Shown in pieces: positions 6,904 through 13,415 of a stretch of 16,498 nucleotides of DNA; within the stretch, counting starts at the first letter, position 1; each line of letters begins with the position of its first letter. The stretch spans positions 1 to 16,498 of the forward strand of contig CAMLIY010000042.1 of the NCBI GenBank assembly GCA_946480125.1. The letters are read 5' to 3'. The notes under the pieces were generated by a model. The model was not told the DNA's origin, ran no database searches, and saw nothing but the letters and a program-made list of their open reading frames with translations. A program made the translations under genes and the position numbers. Origin of the DNA: an uncultured Asticcacaulis sp. (GTDB lineage: Bacteria; Pseudomonadota; Alphaproteobacteria; Caulobacterales; Caulobacteraceae).

Positions 6904-7599
6904 ATGACCGATATTAAGCTCGATAAAGGCTGGAAGGCCCTGTTGGCACCCGAATTTTCCAAGCCGTATATGACCGACCTGAAAGCCTATTTGCAGGAAA
7001 GGCGAGGGGTAGGGGCGCGAATCTTCCCAAAGGGCGGTGACTATTTTCGCGCCCTCGATCTCACCCCGCCCGAAAAGGTACGCGTCGTGATACTGGGGCA
7101 GGACCCCTATCATGGTGAAGGGCAAGCGCACGGCCTGTCGTTTTCAGTGAAGCCGGGCGTACGCATTCCGCCGTCTCTCGTCAATATCTACAAGGAGTTG
7201 CAGAACGATCTTGGCATTGCGCCGGCGCGGCATGGCTTTCTTGAACACTGGGCGAAGCAGGGTGTTCTTCTGCTCAACAGTGTTCTTACAGTGGAAATGG
7301 GCATGGCGGCCGCGCATCAGGGCAAGGGGTGGGAAAAATTCACCGATGCGGTGATCCGCGCGGTTAATGACCTGCCACAGCCGGTCGTTTTCATTCTGTG
7401 GGGCAGTTATGCGCAAAAGAAGGCCGCATTTGTCGATACCTCGAAACATCTTGTGATTAAGTCGGTCCATCCATCGCCGCTGTCGGCGCATAACGGCTTT
7501 TTTGGCACCAGGCCTTTTTCGCATGCCAACACATTCCTGGTTTCAAAAGGCTATCCGCCGATCGACTGGAAACTGCCGGATGATCCGAATGTGGGATGA
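6904..7599 (+). CDS. ung: Uracil-DNA glycosylase, family 1
   Basis: A 231-residue cytoplasmic base-excision repair enzyme that removes uracil from DNA. Motifs: water-activating loop GQDPYHGEGQAHGL at 65-78 with catalytic Asp67; LLLNSVLTVE at 122-131 with the uracil-specific Asn125; and the minor-groove intercalation loop HPSPLSAHNGFFG at 189-201 with catalytic His189. Length fits the family (about 225-230). The Ser in LLLNS replaces the usual Thr, a mild change. Start: an ATG at 6904 with GGGCGGGA about ten bases upstream; the frame is open to a GTG at 6880 that lacks a better ribosome site. It is a housekeeping gene flanked on both sides by DUF3617-like genes, an unusual setting. It may share a transcript with paralogue 2, 39 bases upstream, since no terminator separates them. 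Confidence 0.97.
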   Translation: MTDIKLDKGWKALLAPEFSKPYMTDLKAYLQERRGVGARIFPKGGDYFRALDLTPPEKVRVVILGQDPYHGEGQAHGLSFSVKPGVRIPPSLVNIYKELQNDLGIAPARHGFLEHWAKQGVLLLNSVLTVEMGMAAAHQGKGWEKFTDAVIRAVNDLPQPVVFILWGSYAQKKAAFVDTSKHLVIKSVHPSPLSAHNGFFGTRPFSHANTFLVSKGYPPIDWKLPDDPNVG

Positions 7600-7623
7600 C
7601 CTACTATTTCGTCAAATGTGTCA

Positions 7624-7662
7624 GGCTTGAAATGGAAACTCCCAATTTCATCCTTACAAGCC
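7624..7662 (+). other. Inverted-repeat hairpin after ung
   Basis: Outer arms GGCTTG (7624-7629) and CAAGCC (7657-7662); inner arms TGAAAT-GG and CC-CAATTTCA overlap and continue inward with a small bulge. No T-run follows, so it is a poor intrinsic terminator; it may be an mRNA-stabilising or attenuating structure in the 105-base gap before the His-rich lipoprotein gene. Confidence 0.3.
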
Positions 7663-7704
7663 AGCCTTTAAGCGTTGGCGGGGGCTGATTGTTTGGAGAC
7701 CTCC

Positions 7705-8418
7705 ATGAAATCCTCATCTTTTCTGTCTGCTGGCATCGCTGTTTTATCCCTGTCCGCGTGCAGCCCATCGACACCGTCCGCCGATTCTTCGGCCTCGGTT
7801 AGCGAAACCGCCGCCGCCACCTTAGCCGGGGATACGGTTGATACCTCAGATACGACAGTGACAGAGACCGTGGCCAGTTCCGCCGCAACGGTTGTAGTGA
7901 CCCAGGCTGAAACCTATGATCCGGTGGTGATCAAGCAGATGGGACAGAGGCCTGGTTACTGGGAAGTGAAGCACACGAATCCAAAGACGCAAAAGAGCTA
8001 TGTCACCCATATCTGTGTCGACAAGGCCCTGGGGGCCCGGATGACAAAGCAAGGGCCGATATCACCACCGTCCGATCACCGGGATTACAAGGATGACGCC
8101 AATTTCAAGGGGGCTTGCCCCACCGGCTTTCAAGGCGGCGATATCGAGAAAAACGACGGCAGGAAGATCAATGCCTATGGAGATCACAAGCCTCAACAGG
8201 TTTATAGCGACCATGACCATGACCATGACCAGGCGCCAACAAAAGGCAATGCCGCGCCAGGTCAGGACATACACCCGGACGATCACAAGGATCACAGCTC
8301 AAGGACTCCGGAACCGTCACATAATCCGCACACCACGCCGGCGGAAGACCATGCAAATGACCGGCCAGACAAAAACCATGCTGACAGGTCATCGCATCCG
8401 GGCGATAACCGGCCATAA
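7705..8418 (+). CDS. Lipoprotein with half a DUF3617-like domain and a His/Asp-rich C-terminal tail
   Basis: A 237-residue predicted lipoprotein. The lipobox is LSAC with lipidated Cys19; Ser at +2 favours the outer membrane. Residues 20-70 are a Ser/Thr/Ala/Val-rich linker. GQRPGYWEV (80-88) to ICVDK (103-107) matches the start of the domain in the downstream lipoprotein (GQRAGLWQL to ICVND, 18 residues from Trp to Cys in both). A second Cys, 138, remains, but the third and fourth domain cysteines are missing. From about residue 161 the protein is a hydrophilic tail with 12 histidines and many aspartates, including DHDHDHD. The tail looks disordered and could bind Zn, Cu or Ni; that is inference. 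Start: GGAG eight bases before the ATG; upstream codons from a TTG at 7675 are rejected. Other frames across the tail do not restore the missing domain half, so a simple frameshift is not supported. Confidence 0.85.
   Translation: MKSSSFLSAGIAVLSLSACSPSTPSADSSASVSETAAATLAGDTVDTSDTTVTETVASSAATVVVTQAETYDPVVIKQMGQRPGYWEVKHTNPKTQKSYVTHICVDKALGARMTKQGPISPPSDHRDYKDDANFKGACPTGFQGGDIEKNDGRKINAYGDHKPQQVYSDHDHDHDQAPTKGNAAPGQDIHPDDHKDHSSRTPEPSHNPHTTPAEDHANDRPDKNHADRSSHPGDNRP
8209..8228 (+). repeat. GACCAT hexamer repeat encoding Asp-His pairs
   Basis: Three exact GACCAT units (8209-8226) followed by a degenerate GACCAG. It lies in frame in the lipoprotein's tail and encodes DHDHDHDQ. Such short in-frame repeats can gain or lose units by slippage, changing the number of Asp-His pairs without breaking the frame. 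Confidence 0.75.
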
Positions 8419-8419
8419 C

Positions 8420-8453
8420 CGGAAATAAGATCGTCGCGGCCCCACCATTTCCG
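8420..8453 (+). terminator. Possible weak terminator after the His-rich lipoprotein gene
   Basis: CGGAAAT (8420-8426) and ATTTCCG (8447-8453) are perfect seven-base arms with a 20-base loop, starting two bases after the stop codon. The following sequence is only moderately T-rich (AATTTCGTCTTTAT). A TATAAT at 8465-8470 may be the -10 of the next gene, but no good -35 lies at the right distance. Confidence 0.3.
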
Positions 8454-8513
8454 AATTTCGTCTTTATAATCTCGTGATTATGGTTTGGGAGGTGACGTTT
8501 GCGAAGGTACTGC

Positions 8514-8738
8514 ATGAGGACGTTTGTTTATATTTTATCGGCCAGCCTGGCCATTTGCGCCATGGGAAGCCTGGTGGCATGCAGTCCCAAGCCAGGAGAT
8601 TCCAGCGATACAGCGTTTGCGGGTGAAAGTCCCGCAGCCAGCCTGACGGCTGAGGAAGCGGCTGCCTATGCCAGCTATTCACCGAATTGGGTGGATGATT
8701 CCCATGACGTTTCCAGTGAAGGTACGCAATCGCAATGA
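8514..8738 (+). CDS. Small 74-residue lipoprotein, unknown function
   Basis: Signal peptide with lipobox LVAC and lipidated Cys23 followed by Ser, so probably outer-membrane. The mature part, about 50 residues, is Ser/Ala/Glu/Asp-rich (TAEEAAAYASYSPNWVDDSHDV) with no recognisable domain. It resembles the lipobox-plus-linker part of its neighbours without the DUF3617-like domain, so it may be a truncated paralogue or a small partner. Start: AAGG about seven bases before the ATG; five codons upstream begin at TTG and are less likely. Its TGA overlaps the next gene's ATG in an ATGA, so the two are almost certainly translated together from one message. This coupling and the clear lipobox argue that it is a real gene despite its size. 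Confidence 0.78.
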   Translation: MRTFVYILSASLAICAMGSLVACSPKPGDSSDTAFAGESPAASLTAEEAAAYASYSPNWVDDSHDVSSEGTQSQ

Positions 8739-9382
8739 AGAGAATTGGGGGTTCTATATCCGTTTGTTTGTTTTGTCTGTTGGTAGCGGCGTGTGGAAAG
8801 CCTGAAAAGCCGCGCACACCTTTTGTCGAGGATGGCGCAGGCCTGTCTGCGTCGGCGTCTGAGGAATATGTGGAAAGCGCCGAGGCCAGCAGTGTATCTT
8901 CGGAAACAGCGCCTGCATATAAAGTCAGTCGTTTGGGACAAAGGGCCGGCCTGTGGCAGTTGACCCAGACCCTGCCGCAATTGGGCGGCAAATCGGTGGC
9001 CAAGATTTGCGTCAACGACGCCCAAGGCGAAAAACTGGCCCTCATCGGACAGGATTTACCGGGTAAAGCGGAAATGTCAGGCCTGGAATGCTCAGCGCGT
9101 CAAGTGACCAAAAGTGATGACGGGGCGGATATCGACACAGTCTGCATGGTCAATGACACAACCCTGACCTCGCATATTCATGTCGATATTATTGGTAATG
9201 AGGCTTTCCATCAGACTGCGGAAACCCGCTATTCTCCGGCCTTTGCCGGTCATGGCGATCAGGTGACGGTCACAGACGGCAAGCGATTAGGGGACTGTCC
9301 GGCGGCCATGGCGCCCGGTGACTATATCACAGGCGACGGCATAAAGCTCAAGGCCGGTGTGGTGCTGGCGAAGTTTCACTAA
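8735..9382 (+). CDS. DUF3617-like lipoprotein with complete four-cysteine domain
   Basis: A 215-residue predicted lipoprotein. The lipobox is VAAC with Cys20, followed by Gly. An acidic, Ser-rich linker (21-66) leads to the domain, which begins GQRAGLWQLTQT (68-79). Domain cysteines are at 92, 119, 137 and 188; the 18-residue interval between the second and third matches the two small paralogues upstream, while the other intervals are longer. The GQR-x-G-x-W...ICV block is shared with the His-rich lipoprotein. The tail (from about 196) is short and ends LAKFH. It starts in an ATGA overlap with the 74-residue lipoprotein gene, which supplies the ribosomes. Function unknown; it acts in the cell envelope if the lipobox is right. 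It ends at a 12-base palindrome (9382-9393) and is not clearly co-transcribed with the PhzF gene. Confidence 0.87.
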   Translation: MKRIGGSISVCLFCLLVAACGKPEKPRTPFVEDGAGLSASASEEYVESAEASSVSSETAPAYKVSRLGQRAGLWQLTQTLPQLGGKSVAKICVNDAQGEKLALIGQDLPGKAEMSGLECSARQVTKSDDGADIDTVCMVNDTTLTSHIHVDIIGNEAFHQTAETRYSPAFAGHGDQVTVTDGKRLGDCPAAMAPGDYITGDGIKLKAGVVLAKFH

Positions 9383-9414
9383 AAATCGATTTTGACATTG
9401 CTTTCCATCGTATA

Positions 9415-9446
9415 GTGGTCGCCAACCTAACGAGAGTAGCGACCAC
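9415..9446 (+). promoter_or_regulatory. Inverted repeat at the PhzF gene start (operator or translational hairpin)
   Basis: GTGGTCGC (9415-9422) and GCGACCAC (9439-9446) are perfect eight-base arms. The second arm ends at the base before the ATG, and the 16-base loop holds the only plausible ribosome site, CGAGAG at 9431-9436. As RNA it would present the ribosome site in a loop with the start codon at the base of the stem; as DNA it could be a dimer-binding operator. Which one depends on the transcription start, which is not clear here. Confidence 0.5.
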
Positions 9447-10256
9447 ATGCGACAATATCTGATCGATGCCTTTGCCGATCGTCCGTTCAAGGGCAATCCC
9501 GCCTGCGTCCTCGAACCTTTGGACGCATGGCCTGACGACCATTTCATGCAAAGCCTGGCCATGGAAAACAACCAGGCAGAGACGGCCTTCCTGCTGCGGA
9601 CCGATGATCGGGCAAGGTTCGGTTTACGCTGGTTCACGCCGGCGATCGAGGTGCCCTTGTGCGGCCACGCCACCCTGGCCTCAGCCCATATGCTGTTCAA
9701 CGAACTATGCCTGACAGCCAGTGAACTGCAATTTGATACCCTGTCTGGCCGATTAATGGTGCGGCGCGCTGCCATCGGATATGAGATGGATTTTCCGGCC
9801 TATATGCCGCACGAAATCGCGCCGATCGCTGAGATCGAGGCGGTGCTGGGCGTAAAGCCGCTACGCTGTTATGGCGGCCCGGCGCAGATCGTCCTTATGG
9901 ACAGCGAGGCGACGGTGCGGGAGATTGTGCCTGATCTTGGCAAGCTTACGGCTTACCAAGGTGATATTTACAATGACCGGCACCTCATAGTGACTGCCTT
10001 TGCTGACGAGGGGAAGCCTTACAGCGTGGTAAGCCGGCTGTTTGCGCCTGATATGGGCATTCCTGAAGACCCGGCCACCGGCTCGATGCACTGCATGTTG
10101 GCGCCGCTTTACAGCGCCTTGACCGGAAAGGCTGTAATCGATTACTATCAAGCTCATCCGAAACGCGGGGCGCATATGCAGTGCGAAGTGAGCGGCAATC
10201 GCGTGAAGCTGCGCGGACAGGCAGTCACGGTCACACGCAGCGAACTGCTTATATAA
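9447..10256 (+). CDS. PhzF-family isomerase/epimerase-like protein
   Basis: A 269-residue cytoplasmic enzyme of the PhzF/diaminopimelate-epimerase fold: two similar lobes with the active site between them. Residues known to be catalytic in Pseudomonas PhzF are all present at the same numbers: Glu45 in QAETAF, His74 in LCGHAT, Asp208 in EDPATGS, and Ser213. In PhzF, Glu45 drives a proton shift in a phenazine precursor, but most bacterial homologues lie outside phenazine operons and have unknown substrates, and no other phz gene is here. Most likely an isomerase or related acid-base enzyme of unknown substrate. The ATG follows an inverted repeat directly (9439-9446). The DUF1080 gene begins 14 bases after the stop, so they probably form an operon. 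The family call is firm; the reaction is not known. Confidence 0.93.
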   Translation: MRQYLIDAFADRPFKGNPACVLEPLDAWPDDHFMQSLAMENNQAETAFLLRTDDRARFGLRWFTPAIEVPLCGHATLASAHMLFNELCLTASELQFDTLSGRLMVRRAAIGYEMDFPAYMPHEIAPIAEIEAVLGVKPLRCYGGPAQIVLMDSEATVREIVPDLGKLTAYQGDIYNDRHLIVTAFADEGKPYSVVSRLFAPDMGIPEDPATGSMHCMLAPLYSALTGKAVIDYYQAHPKRGAHMQCEVSGNRVKLRGQAVTVTRSELLI

Positions 10257-10270
10257 AAGTTGGGAGACAC

Positions 10271-11176
10271 ATGCTGAAATCCATTGCCATAGCGGGCGCC
10301 TGCCTGCTGGTGCCGTTTGCGCCTGCCCACGCTGAGGTACCGGTCTTCAAGCCTCAGACTTTGGTTCTGAAGAATATCCCGAAAGCAACCGGGCCGGCTG
10401 AGGCGCTGTTCAATGGCAAGGATATCAACGACTGGACGGCCTGGCTGGGTTATAAAGACCCGTCGCAAACCTATATGGCAAAGCACGATGCGCCGATCGG
10501 CTTAAGCGGAAAGGGCAATATCTTCACAGTGGTGACAGAGGACGGCGCGCCGGCTCTGCGGGTCAGCGGCGAGACCTGGGGCAGCCTGGTTCATAAGGGC
10601 GACTTCAGTAACTACCACCTGCGCCTGGAATACAAGTGGAGCGGAAAGCGCTACGCGCCGCGCCTCAGCGATCCGGAAAATAATGGCCTGCTGTACCATA
10701 GCCATGGGACACTTGGCGCAGTTTGGGGCACCTGGTCTCGTGCCGTCGAATTCGAGATCATGACCGGCAGCGTCGGCATGGTGGTGCCGGTCGGCAATGG
10801 ACTTGAAGTCGATTCCAGCGTCGCTATTGATCCGTCGATCATCGATCCCAGGCAGCGTTTTATGGCGGGGGTGCCCAAAGGGTCGGCCATCGGCAATACG
10901 GCGCTGTGGAATATTGAGAACAACCATAATGCCGACAAGCCGGTCGGAGACTGGAACACACTTGATCTCTACGTCTTCGCTAATCATGCGATCCATGTCG
11001 TGAATGGTGTACCTGTCATGGAGGTCTGGGGCATTTGCGACAAGGCAAGCGGCACAGCGCCTTGCGAGCCGCTGACCCATGGCGCCGTCCAGCTTCAGTC
11101 GGAAGGGGCGGAGACCTTCTTCCGCAACATCACCATCGAGCCGATCAACAGCCTGCCGGTTATTGAGGTGCGTTAG
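10271..11176 (+). CDS. Exported DUF1080 protein (3-keto-disaccharide hydrolase-like)
   Basis: A 301-residue protein exported to the periplasm: signal peptide 1-21 (IAIAGACLLVPFAPAHA). The mature part is a concanavalin-like jelly-roll of the DUF1080 family: ALFNGKDINDWTAW at 45-58, NNGLLYHSHG at 137-146, and WSRAVEFEI at 155-163, with the paired acidic residues Glu160 and Glu162 of the family's EFEI-type motif. Some members act on 3-keto-glycosides made by sugar 3-dehydrogenases; no such dehydrogenase is in this window, so the substrate is open. Start: GGGAG seven bases before the ATG; an in-frame ATG thirty codons upstream lies inside the PhzF gene and would bury the signal peptide. Follows the PhzF gene by 14 bases. 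The stop codon overlaps the stop of the convergent zinc peptidase gene. Confidence 0.88.
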   Translation: MLKSIAIAGACLLVPFAPAHAEVPVFKPQTLVLKNIPKATGPAEALFNGKDINDWTAWLGYKDPSQTYMAKHDAPIGLSGKGNIFTVVTEDGAPALRVSGETWGSLVHKGDFSNYHLRLEYKWSGKRYAPRLSDPENNGLLYHSHGTLGAVWGTWSRAVEFEIMTGSVGMVVPVGNGLEVDSSVAIDPSIIDPRQRFMAGVPKGSAIGNTALWNIENNHNADKPVGDWNTLDLYVFANHAIHVVNGVPVMEVWGICDKASGTAPCEPLTHGAVQLQSEGAETFFRNITIEPINSLPVIEVR

Positions 11177-12018
11177 CCGAAAGTATTGCAGTCTGCCGGA
11201 TCGCCCGCGCGGAAACCGGCTTTGAACCACTGGGTGCGTTGCGCCGCCGAGCCATGTGTGAAGCTGTCCGGCACAACGCGGCCCTGCGCCTTTTCCTGGA
11301 GCGTATCGTCACCGACGGCGGTGGCGGCACCCAGGGCCTCATCGATATCGCCGGCTTCGATCCAGTGCTCCTTGTCATTGGCGCGTTTTGCCCAGACGCC
11401 GGCGTAACAGTCGGCCTGGAGTTCGAGCTTGACGGAGAGGGCGTTGGCGCCGGTCTTGCTCAGATGCTGTTCCTGGCGGCTGACGGCATCGCTTGTGCCG
11501 TCCAGTTTCTGGATATGGTGGCCGACCTCGTGGGCGATGACATAGGCCTTGGCGAAGTCGCCGGGCGCACCCAGTTGTTTATCCATGGTCTGGAAGAAGT
11601 CGAGGTCGATATAGACCTTCTCATCGGCCGGGCAATAGAAGGGCCCCATGGCCGCCTCGCCGAAGCCGCAGCCCGTTTGCGTACCTTGAGAATACAACAC
11701 TATGGTGGAGGGACGATAGCGCTTGCCTTCGGACTGGAACAGCGCCTGCCAGGTGTCATCGGCTGAGGTGTGAATAACGTCGGCGAACTGGCCTTCCTCA
11801 TCGCTCGGTGTGCCTGTACTGGCCTGCACATCCGCTGCCGGCGCAGTCTGGCTGCCGGCGCTCATAATGGTTTGCGGATCGATGCCGAAGACGAAATAAC
11901 CGATCAGCGCCACGACCGCGAGGACAATACCACCGCCGCCGGCTACCGGGCCCAAACCGCCGCCGCCGCCGCCGCGACGATCTTCCACGCCGCCCTGGCG
12001 GCCACCTTGCCATCTCAT
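11173..12018 (-). CDS. ypfJ: YpfJ-type neutral zinc metallopeptidase, membrane-anchored
   Basis: A 281-residue protein nearly collinear with E. coli YpfJ (about 287 residues). It starts with the family signature MRWQGGRQ...VEDRRG, then a Gly-rich stretch (16-30), one transmembrane helix (31-45, IVLAVVALIGYFVFG), a linker, and the peptidase domain from about 75. Zinc site HEVGHH at 163-168 with catalytic Glu164; ELQADC (199-204) probably gives the third ligand. Other family blocks: GCGFGEAAMGPFYCPADEKVYIDLDFF and QGRVVPDSFTHGSAAQR. The bulk should face the periplasm. Substrates are not established for this family. Start: GAGGAGAT five bases before the ATG. It is a single gene, convergent with the DUF1080 gene (stop codons overlap by two bases) and divergent from the efflux operon. 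Confidence 0.94.
   Translation of the reverse strand: MRWQGGRQGGVEDRRGGGGGGLGPVAGGGGIVLAVVALIGYFVFGIDPQTIMSAGSQTAPAADVQASTGTPSDEEGQFADVIHTSADDTWQALFQSEGKRYRPSTIVLYSQGTQTGCGFGEAAMGPFYCPADEKVYIDLDFFQTMDKQLGAPGDFAKAYVIAHEVGHHIQKLDGTSDAVSRQEQHLSKTGANALSVKLELQADCYAGVWAKRANDKEHWIEAGDIDEALGAATAVGDDTLQEKAQGRVVPDSFTHGSAAQRTQWFKAGFRAGDPADCNTFG
11957..11974 (-). repeat. Triplet repeat encoding the Gly run of the zinc peptidase
   Basis: Six CCG units on the plus strand (GGC-type codons on the coding strand) encode the poly-Gly part just before the transmembrane helix. Length changes would lengthen or shorten the linker in frame. Confidence 0.6.
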
Positions 12019-12319
12019 GTTTATCTCCTCGGTTATGGTCTCAGACTTACCTCGCCGATATAAATAAGCAATAGTGCGGATATATACGGTTTTTCAGTCG
12101 TCTTTTAATCTGGGCCGTTATTTTAGCTACTGACAGTTTTCTGTCTTTTTGTGCTATAGCGAAAGCCTGACGCGGTGGCGGACGGTTATTGAGTAAGTCC
12201 GTGTTAGTAAAAGATTTGTAATGTCGCTGTTCGTTGACTCACAACGGAACGCACAGCAGAGTGCGGCATAAGAAACAACGGTGTTCGCCGGCGCGCGACG
12301 CAAGATAAATGTAGGATCA
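12019..12319. other. Divergent regulatory region between the zinc peptidase and efflux operon
   Basis: No gene is supported. A short GACAG-TTTT-CTGTC palindrome (12132-12145) overlaps a candidate forward promoter. A second hairpin, GTTCGTTG (12229-12236) and CAACGGAAC (12242-12250) with one bulged base and a five-base loop, lies about 70 bases before the efflux start. The stretch 12060-12095 is AT-rich (GGATATATACGG) and may hold the zinc peptidase promoter on the minus strand. The leader of the efflux transcript would be about 150 bases, unusually long. Confidence 0.7.
12130..12160 (+). promoter_or_regulatory. Candidate promoter of the RND efflux operon with overlapping palindrome
   Basis: CTGACA (12130-12135, 5 of 6), 19-base spacer, TATAGC (12155-12160, 4 of 6) with a TG two bases before the -10, an extended -10 feature. 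The GACAG/CTGTC palindrome covers the -35 and the first half of the spacer, a natural place for a repressor. The 19-base spacer is long, as in promoters of MerR-type activators, but no merR gene is adjacent. Confidence 0.35.
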
Positions 12320-13414
12320 ATGGGCATGATTTGGGGAACTCTGAAAGCCGGTACGCGGCCGCTTATGGTCGCGGGTCTGACCACGGCCCTCGTGCTTGGC
12401 ATGAGTGTCAGCGGCTGTTCGGGCAAGAAAAAAACGGCCGCCGCACCACCCGCGCATGTTTCAGTGGTTAATTACGCCATGGTCCGTCAGGCCAGCGCGC
12501 CTGTCCAGATTACCGGGTCCGGCACGATCAGCGCCTGGCAGGAAGTGGTCGTTGGCGCCGAAACCGGCGGCCTGACTGCCGTGTCGCTGCTGGTCGATGA
12601 AGGCCAGACGGTCAAGCAAGGGCAGCCCCTGCTCAAGATGAACGGCGTACTATTACAGGCGCAACTCAAACAGGCCCAGGCCAATTACAACCAGTCCAAT
12701 AAAGCCTATCAGCGCGCCCAGACCCTGTTTCAGCAGGGTTATTTGTCGGCGGCCGCCCTCGATAATGCCGAAGCTTCCAAGCTGACGACCGAGGCGGCGA
12801 TGGAAACCGCGCAAACCCAGCTCAATATGGCCACCGTGCGGGCGCCGGTTTCCGGTATTGTCACCAGCCGCAAGGCGGTTCTGGGTCAGAATATCAGCCA
12901 GGGCGCAGAATTGTTCCGCATCGTGCGTGACGGCCGTATCGAACTGAACATGGAAGTGGTTGAAAACGACCTGCATGATATCCAGCCGGGCATGGCGGCG
13001 GTGGTGACCAGTGAATCGACCGGCGCCGTCAATGGCTCGGTGCGTATCGTCACGCCGCAACTGGATGCCGCCACACGTCTCGGCTATGCCCGTGTCAGTG
13101 TGCCGTGGTCTTCGGGGCTGCGTCCGGGCATGTTCGCCACGGGCGTCATCGACGCCGGTATCCGCAATGTGCTCGTCATTCCGCAGAAGGCCATCGTCTA
13201 CACGCAGAATGCGCCCAGTGTGTTTATCATCGGCGCCAATAATAAGGTCAGCGTACGCAAGATCGTGACCGGCGGCGCGGTTGGCAAGGATGACGTTGTG
13301 GTGCGCGAAGGCCTTCAGGCCAATGATCGCGTGGTCACAACCGGCGCCGGATTCCTGAATGAAGGCGATCTGGTCAAGGCAGAGCCGTCCGCCGCCCAGA
13401 AGGGTACTGAATAA
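12320..13414 (+). CDS. RND efflux membrane fusion (periplasmic adaptor) lipoprotein
   Basis: A 364-residue adaptor that links an inner-membrane RND pump to an outer-membrane channel. The lipobox is VSGC with lipidated Cys33, so it is anchored in a membrane as AcrA is. Domains: first lipoyl half (about 73-108, ETGGLTAVSLLVDEGQTVKQG), a short alpha-helical hairpin (112-170, LKQAQANYNQ...AQTQLNM), second lipoyl half (171-197, ATVRAPVSGIVTSRKAVLGQ), beta-barrel (about 200-285) and membrane-proximal domain to the end. Start: AGGA (12312-12315) four bases before the ATG at 12320; an open frame from a GTG at 12281 lacks a ribosome site. Second possible start: ATG two codons later. The pump gene follows after one base. 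The substrate cannot be read from the sequence. A gene for the outer-membrane partner is not present here. Confidence 0.94.
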   Translation: MGMIWGTLKAGTRPLMVAGLTTALVLGMSVSGCSGKKKTAAAPPAHVSVVNYAMVRQASAPVQITGSGTISAWQEVVVGAETGGLTAVSLLVDEGQTVKQGQPLLKMNGVLLQAQLKQAQANYNQSNKAYQRAQTLFQQGYLSAAALDNAEASKLTTEAAMETAQTQLNMATVRAPVSGIVTSRKAVLGQNISQGAELFRIVRDGRIELNMEVVENDLHDIQPGMAAVVTSESTGAVNGSVRIVTPQLDAATRLGYARVSVPWSSGLRPGMFATGVIDAGIRNVLVIPQKAIVYTQNAPSVFIIGANNKVSVRKIVTGGAVGKDDVVVREGLQANDRVVTTGAGFLNEGDLVKAEPSAAQKGTE

Positions 13415-13415
13415 G

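Noticed and set aside
8093..8428. A 111-codon plus frame within the His-rich lipoprotein gene, considered as a frameshifted domain half
   Set aside because: Its Thr/Met/Arg-rich translation has none of the missing domain cysteines or motifs, so neither a frameshift nor an overlapping gene is supported.
9392..9416. TTGACA (9392-9397) with TATAGT (9411-9416) as a PhzF promoter
   Set aside because: The spacer is only 13 bases, too short for a sigma-70 promoter; either element could still be used with another partner.
9447..10256. A phenazine biosynthesis cluster
   Set aside because: Only the PhzF-type gene is present; no phzA/B, D, E or G homologue lies nearby, and PhzF-like proteins are common outside phenazine pathways.
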